DNA of 64,000 bases from Paracoccus haematequi (GCF_900631945.1 NZ_UZWE01000023.1:78973-142972); one strand, 5' to 3'. Shown: positions 18,005 through 27,104, numbered from the stretch's first letter. Program-made: numbers and translations. Notes: a model not told the origin generated them from the letters alone.

Positions 18005-18976
18005 ATGTCGCATCTGCGCACACACCGGAATTCCGGCACCATCCCCATGGCATCCGGGGCGGCTGCGGCGGCCCTGAAGGCCCGCGCCGCCGCGTGGGAG
18101 GTGCCGCTGGTGGAAACCCCTGACGCGCTGAGCCTGTTCGTCTGGGGCTGTGAATTGCGTCTGGTGCCGGGCGGCGACGAGGTCCGCGTCGAGCTGACGG
18201 CGCCGGAAGCGCGCCTGATCGGCAGCCTTCAGGACAGCGCCACCGAACTGTTCACCGAGGCCGGGCTGGAGGTCAGGTGGGACCGCGTCGATGCGGGCGC
18301 GCTTGCGCCGGGCCTGTCGCTGATGCGCGTGGAATCGGTGACGCAGCGGTCGCCCGGATTCATCCGCGTGCGACTGAGCGGGCCGGATGCCGGGCGCTTC
18401 GGCATCGGCAGCCTGCATTTCCGTCTGCTTCTGCCCCCTGCCGGTCGCGAAGCGGTCTGGCCCAGGGTCGGGGCCTCGGGGCGGACGGAATGGCCCAGGG
18501 GGGCGGATGCGCTGCATCGTCCGGTCTATACGGTCGCCGGCCATGGCGATGGCTGGCTGGATTTCGACATCTTCCGCCACGCGGGCAGCCCGACTTGCGA
18601 CTGGGCGCTGTCCGGTCCGCAGGGATCGACCGTGGGCATCATCGGTCCCGGCGGCGGCTGGTGCCCGGACGCCGCCCGGCTGCACCTGTTCGGCGACGAA
18701 ACCGCGCTGCCCGCGATCGCGCGGATGCTGGAACTGGCGCAGGGCGAGGTCACGGCCCATATCCGCGCGGCCTATCCCGACCTGGGACCGCTGGCCGCCG
18801 ATCCGCGCGTCACGCGCTGCGACGACCTGCTGGCTGCCCTGGCCAGGACCGATCTGGGGAAAGGTAGCCATGTCTGGTTCGCGGCCGAGGCGGGGCAGGC
18901 CCGCGAGGCCCGTCAGCACCTGATCGCCCGCGGCATCGACCGCAAGGATTTCCTGTCGGCCGCCTATTGGGGCTGA
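18005..18976 (+). CDS. Siderophore-interacting protein (ViuB/SIP-type ferric-siderophore reductase) with N-terminal DUF2218-like part
   Basis: A 323-residue protein. Residues about 20-95 look like DUF2218 (KARAAAWEVPLVETPDALSL, then a helix LIGSLQDSATELFTEAG). From about 100 the FAD-binding SIP fold follows: RSPGFIRVRLSG, HRPVYTVAGHG in place of the usual RxYT motif, WLDFDIFRHAG, and the NAD(P)H-side domain with HLFGDETALPAIARMLE. Such proteins reduce ferric siderophores in the cytoplasm to free iron. Its position behind the AraC regulator fits the last step of siderophore use. The stop codon is followed directly by a hairpin at 18977-19003. Confidence 0.87.
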   Translation: MSHLRTHRNSGTIPMASGAAAAALKARAAAWEVPLVETPDALSLFVWGCELRLVPGGDEVRVELTAPEARLIGSLQDSATELFTEAGLEVRWDRVDAGALAPGLSLMRVESVTQRSPGFIRVRLSGPDAGRFGIGSLHFRLLLPPAGREAVWPRVGASGRTEWPRGADALHRPVYTVAGHGDGWLDFDIFRHAGSPTCDWALSGPQGSTVGIIGPGGGWCPDAARLHLFGDETALPAIARMLELAQGEVTAHIRAAYPDLGPLAADPRVTRCDDLLAALARTDLGKGSHVWFAAEAGQAREARQHLIARGIDRKDFLSAAYWG

Positions 18977-19003
18977 CGCGGGGACGGCCCGACCGCCCCC
19001 GCG
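18977..19003. terminator. Bidirectional hairpin between the SIP gene and the VPLPA-CTERM gene
   Basis: CGCGGGG (18977-18983) pairs with CCCCGCG (18997-19003) around a 13-base loop, exactly in the gap between two convergent genes. There is no U-tract. The symmetry and placement suggest a shared terminator. Confidence 0.45.
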
Positions 19004-19009
19004 ACTGGA

Positions 19010-19501
19010 TCAGGCGCCGATCCGCCGCCGCGCCGCCAGTCCGGTGATGCCGACCGCAGCCGCCAACAGCGGCAGCGAGGCAGGCAGGGGCACCGGGGCC
19101 GGTTCGTCGTCGATGCGGACCAGGCTCATGGTGGCGTCGCCCCCCAACGTCGCGATGCCCGCCGCAAAGTCCGTCCCCGCCTCGAAAAAGCCCAGGTCGA
19201 AAGACAGTCCGTTGATCGCGGTGAAGGTCACGCCATCGTCCAGCAGTTCCAGCAGCTCTTCCAGGCCGGTCACCTCGGCCAGGACATAGCCCGCAAATCC
19301 CAGATAGTCGGGCAAGCCCTCAATGCTGCCCGTGCCGGAAAAGTCCAGCGTATAGCGGCCCGCCTGCTGGATCTCATAGATGATGCCGCCGAAATGTCGC
19401 AACGGGACATCCACGCTGGCGACTGTCGCGGCGTCGGCCACCGATCCCAGCGTGAACGTCGTTGCAAAGGCCAAGGCCACGGCCTGCAAGGCTGATCTCA
19501 T
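19010..19501 (-). CDS. VPLPA-CTERM sorting domain protein
   Basis: A 163-residue exported protein. The signal peptide runs to about residue 24 (LGSVADAATV). The C terminus reads PVPLPASLPLLAAAVGITGL followed by AARRR: a VPLPA motif, a hydrophobic helix and a basic tail. This is the tripartite sorting signal handled by exosortase-like systems in Rhodobacterales. The middle (residues 30-135) is rich in Gly and hydrophobics and matches no fold I recognise. No exosortase gene is in the window. Its position between two iron-uptake loci may be accidental. Confidence 0.8.
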   Translation of the reverse strand: MRSALQAVALAFATTFTLGSVADAATVASVDVPLRHFGGIIYEIQQAGRYTLDFSGTGSIEGLPDYLGFAGYVLAEVTGLEELLELLDDGVTFTAINGLSFDLGFFEAGTDFAAGIATLGGDATMSLVRIDDEPAPVPLPASLPLLAAAVGITGLAARRRIGA

Positions 19502-19611
19502 GTAAATCTCCTACGATATACACCCGCAGCGATGCCCAGCAGCATGATGCCACCGGCCATCGCGGCGGGATTCCGCCTAACTATGCCTTAATCGACGAAT
19601 AATTAAAGATT

Positions 19612-19641
19612 TTTCGTGGCCTGGAATGCAATTGCACGAAA
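19612..19641 (-). terminator. Inverted repeat downstream of the second siderophore locus, possible terminator
   Basis: TTTCGTG (19612-19618) and CACGAAA (19635-19641) form a 7-bp stem within 40 bases of the exporter stop codon, in an AT-rich intergenic stretch of 150 bases. The loop contains the palindrome TGCAATTGCA. A weak A/T-rich tail follows on the minus strand, so the terminator role is tentative. Confidence 0.35.
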
Positions 19642-19651
19642 TGGTTGTCTT

Positions 19652-21352
19652 TCAGGCGGCCAGCCCCGCATAGATCCCGCCCTGCGCGATCAGATCGGCA
19701 TGGCTGCCGATCTCGGCCACGCGGCCGCGGTCCATCACCACGATTCGGTCGGCATTGCGGATGGTGCCCAGCCGGTGCGCGATGACCAGTGTCGTGCGCC
19801 CCGCCGCCAGCGCATCCAGCGCCTGCTGGATCTCGCGTTCGGTCTGGCTGTCCAGCGCGCTTGTCGCCTCGTCCAGGATCAGGATCGGCGGGTTCTTCAG
19901 GAAAGCGCGGGCGATGGCCACGCGCTGTTTCTGACCGCCCGACAGCATCACGCCGCGTTCGCCGACCATCGTGTCCAGCCCGTCGGGCAGGTTGTCGATC
20001 ATCTGCGTCAACTGCGCCTGGGCGGCGGCCTGGCGGATGTCATCGTCGCTGGCGCCCAGGCGGCCATAGGCGATGTTTTCCCGCAGCGTTCCGCCGAACA
20101 GGAACACGTCCTGGCTGACCAGCCCGATCTGGCGGCGCAGGCTGTTCAGCCGCATCCGCGCCAGGTCCAGCCCGTCCACGGTGATCCGGCCCCGCGTGGG
20201 TTCGTAAAATCGCGGCAGCAGCGCCAAGAGCGTGGTCTTGCCCGCCCCGGACGGGCCGACGAAGGCCACCGTTTCACCCGCGCGAATGGTCAGGTCGATC
20301 CCGTCCAGGATGGTCCGGCCTTCGTCATAGGCGAAGCTGACGTTTTCGAAGCGGATGTCGCCGCGCAGGGCCGGGGCGTCGACGGCATCGGGGGCGTCGG
20401 CGATCTCGGGGTCCGTGGCCAGCAGTTCCTGATAGCGGCGGAAACCGGCGATGCCGCGCGGATAGGTCTCGATCACGGCGGCGATCTTTTCCAGCGGGCG
20501 ATAGAAGACGCCGACCAGCAGCAGGAAGCCGACGAAGCCGCCGGTGGTCAGATCGCCCGACAGCACGAAGCCCGCGCCGACCACCATCACGATCACCTGG
20601 ACCAGCCGCAGGCCCATGTATTGCAGCGCGCTTGACGCGGCCATCACGCGATAGGCATCCAGCTTGGCCTGGCGGTAGCGGGCGTTGTCCGCGGCGAACA
20701 GATGGGTCTCGTGCGCCTCGTTGCCGAAGGCCTGCACGACGCGGACGCCGCCCAGGGCTTCCTCCAGCCGGACGTTGAAATCGCCGACGCGGGAATAGAT
20801 GGCGCGCCAGGTCTGCTTCATGCGCCCGCCATAGACGATCACGATGCCCAGCATCGCCGGCACGATCAGCGCCACGATCACCGCAAGCTGCGGATTGACC
20901 CAGAACATCAGCGCGAAGGCCCCCACAAAGGTCATGATGGCGATGAAGGCGTCCTCGGGGCCGTGATGGGCGACCTCGCCGATTTCCTCCAGGTCGCGGG
21001 TGACGCGGGCGACCAGCTTGCCGGTCCGCGCGCGGTCGTACCACCGCCAGGACAGCCGGGTCAGGTGGTCGAAGGCGCGGGCGCGCATCTCCGTCTCGAT
21101 GTTGATGCCCAGCTTGTGGCCCCAATAGATCACCACCGTCAGCAGCCCGGCATTGATCGCGTAAAGCGCCAGCAGACCCGCGGCGGCGGCGACCGTCAGC
21201 GTCCAGTTGCCCTGCGGCAGCAGGTGGTCGATGAAGGCGGTGACGGCCAGGGGAAAGGCCAGCTCCAGCAGGCCCGACAGCACCGCGCAGCCGAAATCCA
21301 GCCAGAACAGTCCCATGAAGGGGCGATAATAGGAAAAGAACTGGCGCAGCAT
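19652..21352 (-). CDS. Exporter-type ABC transporter, fused membrane and ATPase domains (MsbA-like)
   Basis: A 566-residue half-transporter. Six membrane helices occupy residues about 15-310 (starting MLRQFFSYYRPFMGLF). The ATPase follows with Walker A GPSGAGKTT, Q-loop LVSQDVFLFGG, signature MLSGGQKQRVAIARA, Walker B LILDEATSALD and the H-loop in IAHRLGTI. The fold is that of exporters, unlike the FecCD importers around it. It would act as a homodimer. It is the last gene of the Fhu-like operon, 10 bases after the ATPase gene, so it may export a processed siderophore or act in iron-siderophore handling, as YbtP/Q or IrtA/B do; lipid or drug export is the alternative. ATG 21352 has TGAGGG upstream. 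Confidence 0.88.
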   Translation of the reverse strand: MLRQFFSYYRPFMGLFWLDFGCAVLSGLLELAFPLAVTAFIDHLLPQGNWTLTVAAAAGLLALYAINAGLLTVVIYWGHKLGINIETEMRARAFDHLTRLSWRWYDRARTGKLVARVTRDLEEIGEVAHHGPEDAFIAIMTFVGAFALMFWVNPQLAVIVALIVPAMLGIVIVYGGRMKQTWRAIYSRVGDFNVRLEEALGGVRVVQAFGNEAHETHLFAADNARYRQAKLDAYRVMAASSALQYMGLRLVQVIVMVVGAGFVLSGDLTTGGFVGFLLLVGVFYRPLEKIAAVIETYPRGIAGFRRYQELLATDPEIADAPDAVDAPALRGDIRFENVSFAYDEGRTILDGIDLTIRAGETVAFVGPSGAGKTTLLALLPRFYEPTRGRITVDGLDLARMRLNSLRRQIGLVSQDVFLFGGTLRENIAYGRLGASDDDIRQAAAQAQLTQMIDNLPDGLDTMVGERGVMLSGGQKQRVAIARAFLKNPPILILDEATSALDSQTEREIQQALDALAAGRTTLVIAHRLGTIRNADRIVVMDRGRVAEIGSHADLIAQGGIYAGLAA

Positions 21353-21362
21353 CGGGTTTCCC

Positions 21363-22133
21363 TCAGGCGGGGATGGCCACCGGGCCGCCATCCGCGCGTG
21401 TCAGCACCTGCATCGGCAGGCCATAGATCCGTTCCAGCGCATCGGACCGCATCAGGTCGGCGGGGCCGCCCTGCAAGACCAGACGCCCGCCCTTCAGCGC
21501 GACCACGTGGTCGCAGAATCGGGCGGCCATGTTGACCTCGTGGAGCACGATCACGGCGCTGCGGCCGCTCTCATGGCACATGCGGCGGACAAGCGCCAGA
21601 ACCTCGACCTGATGGGCGATGTCCAATGCGCTGATCGGTTCGTCCAGCAGCAGGGTCGCGGCCTGTTGCGCGACCATCATCGCCAGCCAGGCCCGCTGAC
21701 GCTCGCCCCCCGACAGCGTATCGACCAGCCGGTCGGAAAAATCCATGACGCCGCATTCGGCCATCGCGCGGGCGACGGCCTGGTGGTCGCCGGGACCGAA
21801 GCGGCCAAGCGCGCCGTGCCAGGGGTATCGGCCAAGCGCCACCAGTTCGCGCACGGTCATCCCCTCGGCCGCCGGGGGGTGCTGGGGCAGGAAGGCCAGG
21901 CGGCGGGCATAGTCGCGGGCGCGCCAGTCGGGCAGGGCGCGGCCCTCGAAGGCGACGGCGCCGCCGCTGGGGGCGATCTGGCGGGCCAGCACCTTCAGCA
22001 GCGTGGACTTGCCCGACCCGTTATGGCCGATCAGCGCGATCATCCGGCCGGAGGGCAGGTCCAGCGTCAGGCCGTGCAGAAGGCGGCGGCCGGGCACGTC
22101 GACGGTCAGGCCGGCGATGGAAAAGAGGCTCAT
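21363..22133 (-). CDS. fhuC: Fe(3+)-siderophore ABC transporter ATP-binding protein (FhuC-like)
   Basis: A 256-residue ATPase. Walker A is GHNGSGKSTLLK, the signature LSGGERQRAWLAMMVAQQ, Walker B LLLDEPISALD and the H-loop VIVLHEVNMAARFCD. The DEPISALDIAHQVEVL stretch and the overall length fit FhuC. The start overlaps the fhuB-like stop (ATGA). It energises the double-length permease upstream. Confidence 0.9.
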   Translation of the reverse strand: MSLFSIAGLTVDVPGRRLLHGLTLDLPSGRMIALIGHNGSGKSTLLKVLARQIAPSGGAVAFEGRALPDWRARDYARRLAFLPQHPPAAEGMTVRELVALGRYPWHGALGRFGPGDHQAVARAMAECGVMDFSDRLVDTLSGGERQRAWLAMMVAQQAATLLLDEPISALDIAHQVEVLALVRRMCHESGRSAVIVLHEVNMAARFCDHVVALKGGRLVLQGGPADLMRSDALERIYGLPMQVLTRADGGPVAIPA

Positions 22134-24094
22134 CGGACAGGTCTCATCATCAGCCAGATCAGCCAGGGCGCGCCGATCAGAGACGCGAACAGGCCCAGCG
22201 GCAGTTCATAGGGAAAGCCCGCCATGCGCGCCCCGAAATCGGCCGCCAGCATCAGCCCCGCGCCGATCAGCGCCGCGCCGGTGACGTTATCGCCCGGTCG
22301 GGCAAGGCCCAGGCGGCGGGCCATGTGGGGCGCCATCAGGCCGACGAAGGACAGTGGCCCGACCAGAACCGTGGCGGCCCCCGTCGCCATCCCGGCCAAT
22401 GCGATCAGCAGCAGCCGTGCGCGGCGCAGCGGCAGGCCCAGCCCGCCCGCGATGCCGGTGCCCAGCGGCAGCACCGCCAGCCAGCGCCGCGCGGCCAGCG
22501 CCCCGGCCCACAGCGCCCCCGCCACCGCCGCCAGGGCCAGCGCGCCGGGCATGGTCACGGCCGACGACGACCCCGACAGCCAGGACAGGATCTGAAAGGA
22601 CCGGGTGTCGCCCACCGACATCGCCGCCGCCAGCACGGCGGATGCCAGCGCCGACACCGCGATCCCCGCCAGCAGCACCCGTTCGGCGGGCATGTCGCGG
22701 CGGCTGACGAAAGCGGCGATCAGCGCCAGCGCCACCGCGCCCCCGACCATCGTGCCCGCCGTCAGCGCCGCCGCCGTGGGCGCAGCCAGCAGATAGACCA
22801 CGCCCGCATAGCCCATCGCCGCCCCGCCCGACACGCCCAGCACCTCGGGCGAGGCGAGGGGGTTTGCGGTCAGCCGTTGCAGGATCGCGCCCGCGATCGC
22901 CAGCGCCGCCCCGGCGGAGGCCGCCGCGATCAGGCGCGGCAGGCGCATCGGCAGGAAGGCCGCGAAGCTGTCGGCGTCCAGGATCGCCCAGCCGCCGGGC
23001 ACCCGGCCGATCCAGACCAGCACCAGGGCGGCGATCACCAGGGCAACAGCCAGCCCGGCCAGCAGCGGCAGGGGCCGGTCGCGGCGCGGCGCGGGGCCTT
23101 CGGCGCGTTCCGTTCCCGGCGGGGTCGATCCGCGCAGACGCGGCAGCAGCCAGATCAGCAGCGGCCCGCCGATCAGCCCGGTCAGCGCGCCGGTCGGAAA
23201 GGTCTCGCCCACACGGCCCGCCACCAGCAGCACCAGTCCGTCGCAGACCGACAGGATCAGCGCGCCGATCACCGGCGACAGGGCCAGCAGGCGCGGGATC
23301 GACACCGCCCCCAGGGTCCGCGCCACGGCGGGCGCGGCCAGGCCCACGAAGGCGATCAGCCCCAGTTCGGCGGACACGGCAGCGGCCAGGACCACCGCCA
23401 CGCCCACCACCAGCAACCGCACCAGGGTCACGTTCAGGCCCAGGCCGGACGCCCCCTCGATCCCCAGCGACAGCACGCGCAGGGGACGCGCCAGAGCGGC
23501 GGTTGCGATGGCCCCGAAGACCAGCACCCCCGCCAGCGCCCGAACCCCCGACCAGTCCTGCTGGACCAGAGACCCGCCGTTCCAGATCACCAGAGACAGC
23601 AGGTACTGCCCCTGCGCCAACGTCATCGCGGTCGCCACGGCGCTGGCGGTCATCCCGACCAGCATCCCGGCGATCACCATCGTCACCGGCGCGAAGCCTC
23701 GCCGCGCGCCGATGGCCAGCACCAGCCCGGCGGCCAGCCCCGCGCCGGTCAGCGCCACCGGCCAGCGGCCCTGATCCAGCAGGTCCGGCGCCAGCATGGT
23801 CGCCATCACCAGCGCAAGCTGCGCGCCGGCGGAAATCCCCAGCGTGGTCGGATCGGCGACCGGGTTCCTCAGCACGACTTGCAGGATCGCGCCCGACAGG
23901 CCCAGCACGGCGCCCGCCAACAGCGCGATCACCCCGCGCGGCATCAGCCCGAAGCCCAGCAGGATCTGCGGAATGTCCATCCGCGCCGGATCCAGAGGCC
24001 AGGAAGGCCAGTCCGCGAAGGGCAGCAGGTGCAGCGCCGCCGCCAGCCACAGGGCGGCGGCCAGCCCGGCGACGGGGATCAGCCGCGCGGTCAT
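22130..24094 (-). CDS. fhuB: Fe(3+)-hydroxamate-type ABC permease, tandem FecCD fusion (FhuB-like)
   Basis: A 654-residue protein made of two FecCD domains in tandem (about 1-325 and 335-654), as in FhuB. The first half carries LGLSGAILQVVLRNPVADPTTLGIS and ELGLIAFVGLAAPAVAR; the second carries LAIAGAILQRLTANPLASPEVLGVS and GPLSFVGLMAPHMARRLG. Each half supplies the ATPase-contact loop, so one polypeptide forms the whole channel. The start overlaps the binding-protein stop (ATGA). Fusion of this kind is characteristic of hydroxamate-siderophore importers, which suggests a different substrate class from locus 1. Confidence 0.92.
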   Translation of the reverse strand: MTARLIPVAGLAAALWLAAALHLLPFADWPSWPLDPARMDIPQILLGFGLMPRGVIALLAGAVLGLSGAILQVVLRNPVADPTTLGISAGAQLALVMATMLAPDLLDQGRWPVALTGAGLAAGLVLAIGARRGFAPVTMVIAGMLVGMTASAVATAMTLAQGQYLLSLVIWNGGSLVQQDWSGVRALAGVLVFGAIATAALARPLRVLSLGIEGASGLGLNVTLVRLLVVGVAVVLAAAVSAELGLIAFVGLAAPAVARTLGAVSIPRLLALSPVIGALILSVCDGLVLLVAGRVGETFPTGALTGLIGGPLLIWLLPRLRGSTPPGTERAEGPAPRRDRPLPLLAGLAVALVIAALVLVWIGRVPGGWAILDADSFAAFLPMRLPRLIAAASAGAALAIAGAILQRLTANPLASPEVLGVSGGAAMGYAGVVYLLAAPTAAALTAGTMVGGAVALALIAAFVSRRDMPAERVLLAGIAVSALASAVLAAAMSVGDTRSFQILSWLSGSSSAVTMPGALALAAVAGALWAGALAARRWLAVLPLGTGIAGGLGLPLRRARLLLIALAGMATGAATVLVGPLSFVGLMAPHMARRLGLARPGDNVTGAALIGAGLMLAADFGARMAGFPYELPLGLFASLIGAPWLIWLMMRPVR

Positions 24095-24999
24095 GCGATG
24101 GCCCCCGGCCCGGCCTCGAAGGCCTGGGCCAGCAGGGTGGCGAAGCGCAGCGCGGCGGGCACCGCGCCGAAGGCGTTGGTGTCGGCCAGCAGATAGGTCC
24201 GCCCCCGCGCGACCGGGGGCAGGGCGCGCCACAGGACGATGCGCGACAGGGCGCGCTCGGCAGCGGCGGGCAGGGCGCCGATATTGACCAGCCGGGCCTC
24301 GGGCATCCGGGCCAGCCGCTCGATGGGGATGGGCGCCATGAAGCTGAAGGCCGTGCCGTCCGTCCAGGCGTTCCGCAGGCCCAGCCGCTCCAGCGTGCTG
24401 CCGAACAGGCTGTCGAAGCCGAAGACCCGCATGTGCCGGCCGTCGCCGATATTGACCAGCGCCACGGGCCGGTCGCGGAACGGCGCCAGCCGCCCGGCCA
24501 GCGCATCCAGCGCGGCATCGGTCGCGGCCAGGGTCCGCGCGCCCGTCTGCGGGTTGCCGATGGCATCGGCCAGCGCCGTCAGCGCGGCAAGCGCCTTGGG
24601 CAAGGGCGGCTCGCCCGGCGTGAAGAAGGGCAGCGACAGGACCGGGGCGATGGATCGCAGCCGGTCCTCGTAGCGGGTGTAAAAGGGCGAGGACAGGATC
24701 AGGTCCGGTCGGGTCAGTTGCAGCAGTTCGAAATTCGGGGCGCCGCGCAGGCCCAGGTCGGTGACATCCGGCGGGATCGCGGGTTCGATCACGTCAGCGC
24801 GGAACCGCACCAGTTCGGCGGCGGCGACGGGCATGTGGCCGATGGCCGCTGCGGTTTCCAGCATCGCCCAGTCGATGGCGGCCAGCCGGGGCGCGGATGA
24901 TGCGGGCGGGGCGGCCCGCAAAGGCAGGCCCGCCGCCAGGAAGGCCCCAGCGGCGGTCAGGATCGCACGGCGCGAGGGCAGGGTGCCCCCGCTGGTCAC
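24091..24999 (-). CDS. fhuD: Siderophore ABC transporter periplasmic binding protein (FhuD-like)
   Basis: A 302-residue binding protein. The N terminus has a twin-arginine-like signal (PSRRAILTAAGAFLAAGLPL, cleavage near ALRAAP). The body shows class III binding-protein features: APRLAAIDWAMLETAAAIG, DVTDLGLRGAPNFELLQLTR, PDLILSSPFYTRYEDRLRSI and a late RTYLLADTNAFGAV. It delivers ferric siderophore to the FhuB-like permease. The start is taken as GTG 24999, which overlaps the receptor stop codon (GTGA); an ATG 51 bases further upstream would add an unlikely Arg-rich tail. Receptor, binding protein, permease, ATPase and exporter form one operon. Confidence 0.87.
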   Translation of the reverse strand: MTSGGTLPSRRAILTAAGAFLAAGLPLRAAPPASSAPRLAAIDWAMLETAAAIGHMPVAAAELVRFRADVIEPAIPPDVTDLGLRGAPNFELLQLTRPDLILSSPFYTRYEDRLRSIAPVLSLPFFTPGEPPLPKALAALTALADAIGNPQTGARTLAATDAALDALAGRLAPFRDRPVALVNIGDGRHMRVFGFDSLFGSTLERLGLRNAWTDGTAFSFMAPIPIERLARMPEARLVNIGALPAAAERALSRIVLWRALPPVARGRTYLLADTNAFGAVPAALRFATLLAQAFEAGPGAIA

Positions 25000-27104
25000 C
25001 ACTTGTAGGCGACTTTGGCCGTGACGGTGCGGCCTTCGCCATACGAGCAATAGGAGAATCCGCAGGCGCCCACATAAACCTCATCGGTCAAGTTGGTGAC
25101 ATTCAGCGACATTTCCACATTTTCGCGGGTATAGCCGGCGCTCAGATCGACCAGGGTCACGCTGTCGAGTTCGTTAGCGTTGCTATCGTTGATGTAGCGC
25201 GTGCCGATATAGCGGATGCCGCCGCCGAGACGTAGGCCGTTGCCGAAGTCGCGGTCGATCCACAGGCTGGCCAAGTGGCTCGGCGCATCGGCCAGTTCCT
25301 TGCCGTCGAAGATTAATCCGGTATTGGGGTCGACAGAGCGGGTAGGGTCGTTCTGCTCGGTCTTGTTATAGGCATATCCGCCGCGAAGCTTCCAGCCTTC
25401 GGCTAACTCAGCCGTAGCCTCAATTTCTATGCCTTGCGATTTTACTTCGTCGATCTGGCGAATGACTCTGCCTGGCTGACCGTCAGGGCGTTCAATGCTC
25501 CGGTTGACGTCTGAAAGGGTCAGATCATAGAGCGATACGGTAATCAGCCCGTCAAATGCGCTCGGGCTGTATTTGACGCCAACTTCCCATTGCTCGGCTT
25601 CGGTCGGCTTGAGGATCTGGTTGTTGAGATCGAATCCGGCACTGGGATCGAAGGACGTGGAGTAGCTGACATAGGGCGCGGCACCGTTGGCCATGACATA
25701 GCCAAGGCCGACGCGACCGGTGACCTTGTTGTCCTTGTATTCGGACGGGTTGCCATAGCGTTCGCCGGTCTGCTCGATCCAATCATAGCGTAGGCCCAGG
25801 GAGCCGCGCCAGTTGCCGTATTCCACCTCGTCCTGCGCATAGATACCAACCTGGCGCAGGGTGGAATTGCCCGCGTTGGGGGTTCCGAAGAACGTGCGGC
25901 CCCCGGCATAATAGTCGGGGTCGAGAAGGTTCAGGTTGGCGGCGGTACCGAACTGACTGCTTTCGAAGGCGTCGTATTTGCGGACATCGGCGCCGAACAG
26001 CAACTTGTGGACCGCCTGGCCCGTCGTGATCTCGCCCGTCAGGCGGGTGTCGAGGCTGATCGTGTCGCTGTCCTCGGCCTGATCGCTCGATCCGCGGCTG
26101 ATCGTGTCCAGCCCGATGACGGTGCTGGCATAGGTGCCGCGATAGGTCCAGTCGAGGTTCTCGTAGCGGAAGCCCTGGCTCAGCGTCCAGCCGTTGTCCA
26201 GTTCGTGGCTGACCTCCACCCCCAAGCTGTAGGTGGTGCGGTCGCTGTCGTCCCAATCCTTTTGGCCGGTATAAAGATCGCGCAGATAGTCACCGTTGCC
26301 CGTCCGGGTCAGGGCGAAGGGCACTCCGGTGGGCGAGATCGGCGAGTCCTTAGTATAGGTCGCAAGGAAGTCGATGGTCGTTGCCTCGCTGGGCGTCCAG
26401 CGGGCGGCGCCCGCCAGATAACCGCCCTTGTTCGTCAGGTCGTTGATCTGCGTGCTTTCGTCGCGGCCTATCCCGGTGACGCGGAAGGACAGTTCCTCGG
26501 ACGGAGCGCGGTTCACGTCGAAGAACAGGCTGGGGCTGCCGTTGCTGTCATAGCCGATCCCCGCCTCGCCGAAGTCGAAGGTCCGCGCGCGTTTCTGGAC
26601 CATGTTGATGACGCCCAGCGGCGAGCCTGCGCCATAGAGCGACGAAGACGGGCCGCGCAGAACCTCGATCTGTTGCAGCCCATAGATTTCCTGGCTGATC
26701 GCGCCGAAGAAACGGCCCTGGCGTAGCCCATTCACATATTGGGCATTATCCGCGCGAAAGCCCCGGATATAGGGCGTGTCGAAGCGCGGGTCGATGCCGA
26801 AAGGCTCGGCCAGAACGCCTGCGGTATAGCCCAAAGCCTGGCCTAGGTTTTGTGCGCCCTGCTCGTCGATCTGGTCCTCGGTCACGACCGAAACGGATTG
26901 CTGGGATTCGGCAAGCGGTGTTGCGCTTTTCGTGGTCTGCGCCCCGTTGGCGACGTAGCCCGACACGTCATCGACCGTCAGGGTGATGTCGCCCAGGACG
27001 AAGACCGAGTCGTCGTCGGCGGTGGTGGACGCATCTTGCGCCAGGGCCGGATGGGCCAACGCAAGGGCGCTGACGCTGGCGAGGATCAGGGAACGCGGGG
27101 TCAT
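24996..27104 (-). CDS. TonB-dependent siderophore receptor (locus 2, FhuA-like)
   Basis: A 702-residue outer-membrane receptor. The signal peptide ends at about residue 22 (HPALAQDAS). Plug motifs are SATPLAESQQSVSVVTEDQI, LGQALGYTAGVLAEPFGID, YIRGFRADNAQYVNGLRQG and VLRGPSSSLYGAGSPLGVIN. The barrel ends GRTVTAKVAYKW. It is the first gene of the Fhu-like operon and is translationally coupled to the binding protein. The part encoding the C-terminal barrel (about 25300-25600) uses visibly more A/T at third positions than its neighbours, hinting at recombination or transfer. It fits hydroxamate siderophore uptake; the exact ligand is unknown. Confidence 0.93.
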   Translation of the reverse strand: MTPRSLILASVSALALAHPALAQDASTTADDDSVFVLGDITLTVDDVSGYVANGAQTTKSATPLAESQQSVSVVTEDQIDEQGAQNLGQALGYTAGVLAEPFGIDPRFDTPYIRGFRADNAQYVNGLRQGRFFGAISQEIYGLQQIEVLRGPSSSLYGAGSPLGVINMVQKRARTFDFGEAGIGYDSNGSPSLFFDVNRAPSEELSFRVTGIGRDESTQINDLTNKGGYLAGAARWTPSEATTIDFLATYTKDSPISPTGVPFALTRTGNGDYLRDLYTGQKDWDDSDRTTYSLGVEVSHELDNGWTLSQGFRYENLDWTYRGTYASTVIGLDTISRGSSDQAEDSDTISLDTRLTGEITTGQAVHKLLFGADVRKYDAFESSQFGTAANLNLLDPDYYAGGRTFFGTPNAGNSTLRQVGIYAQDEVEYGNWRGSLGLRYDWIEQTGERYGNPSEYKDNKVTGRVGLGYVMANGAAPYVSYSTSFDPSAGFDLNNQILKPTEAEQWEVGVKYSPSAFDGLITVSLYDLTLSDVNRSIERPDGQPGRVIRQIDEVKSQGIEIEATAELAEGWKLRGGYAYNKTEQNDPTRSVDPNTGLIFDGKELADAPSHLASLWIDRDFGNGLRLGGGIRYIGTRYINDSNANELDSVTLVDLSAGYTRENVEMSLNVTNLTDEVYVGACGFSYCSYGEGRTVTAKVAYKW

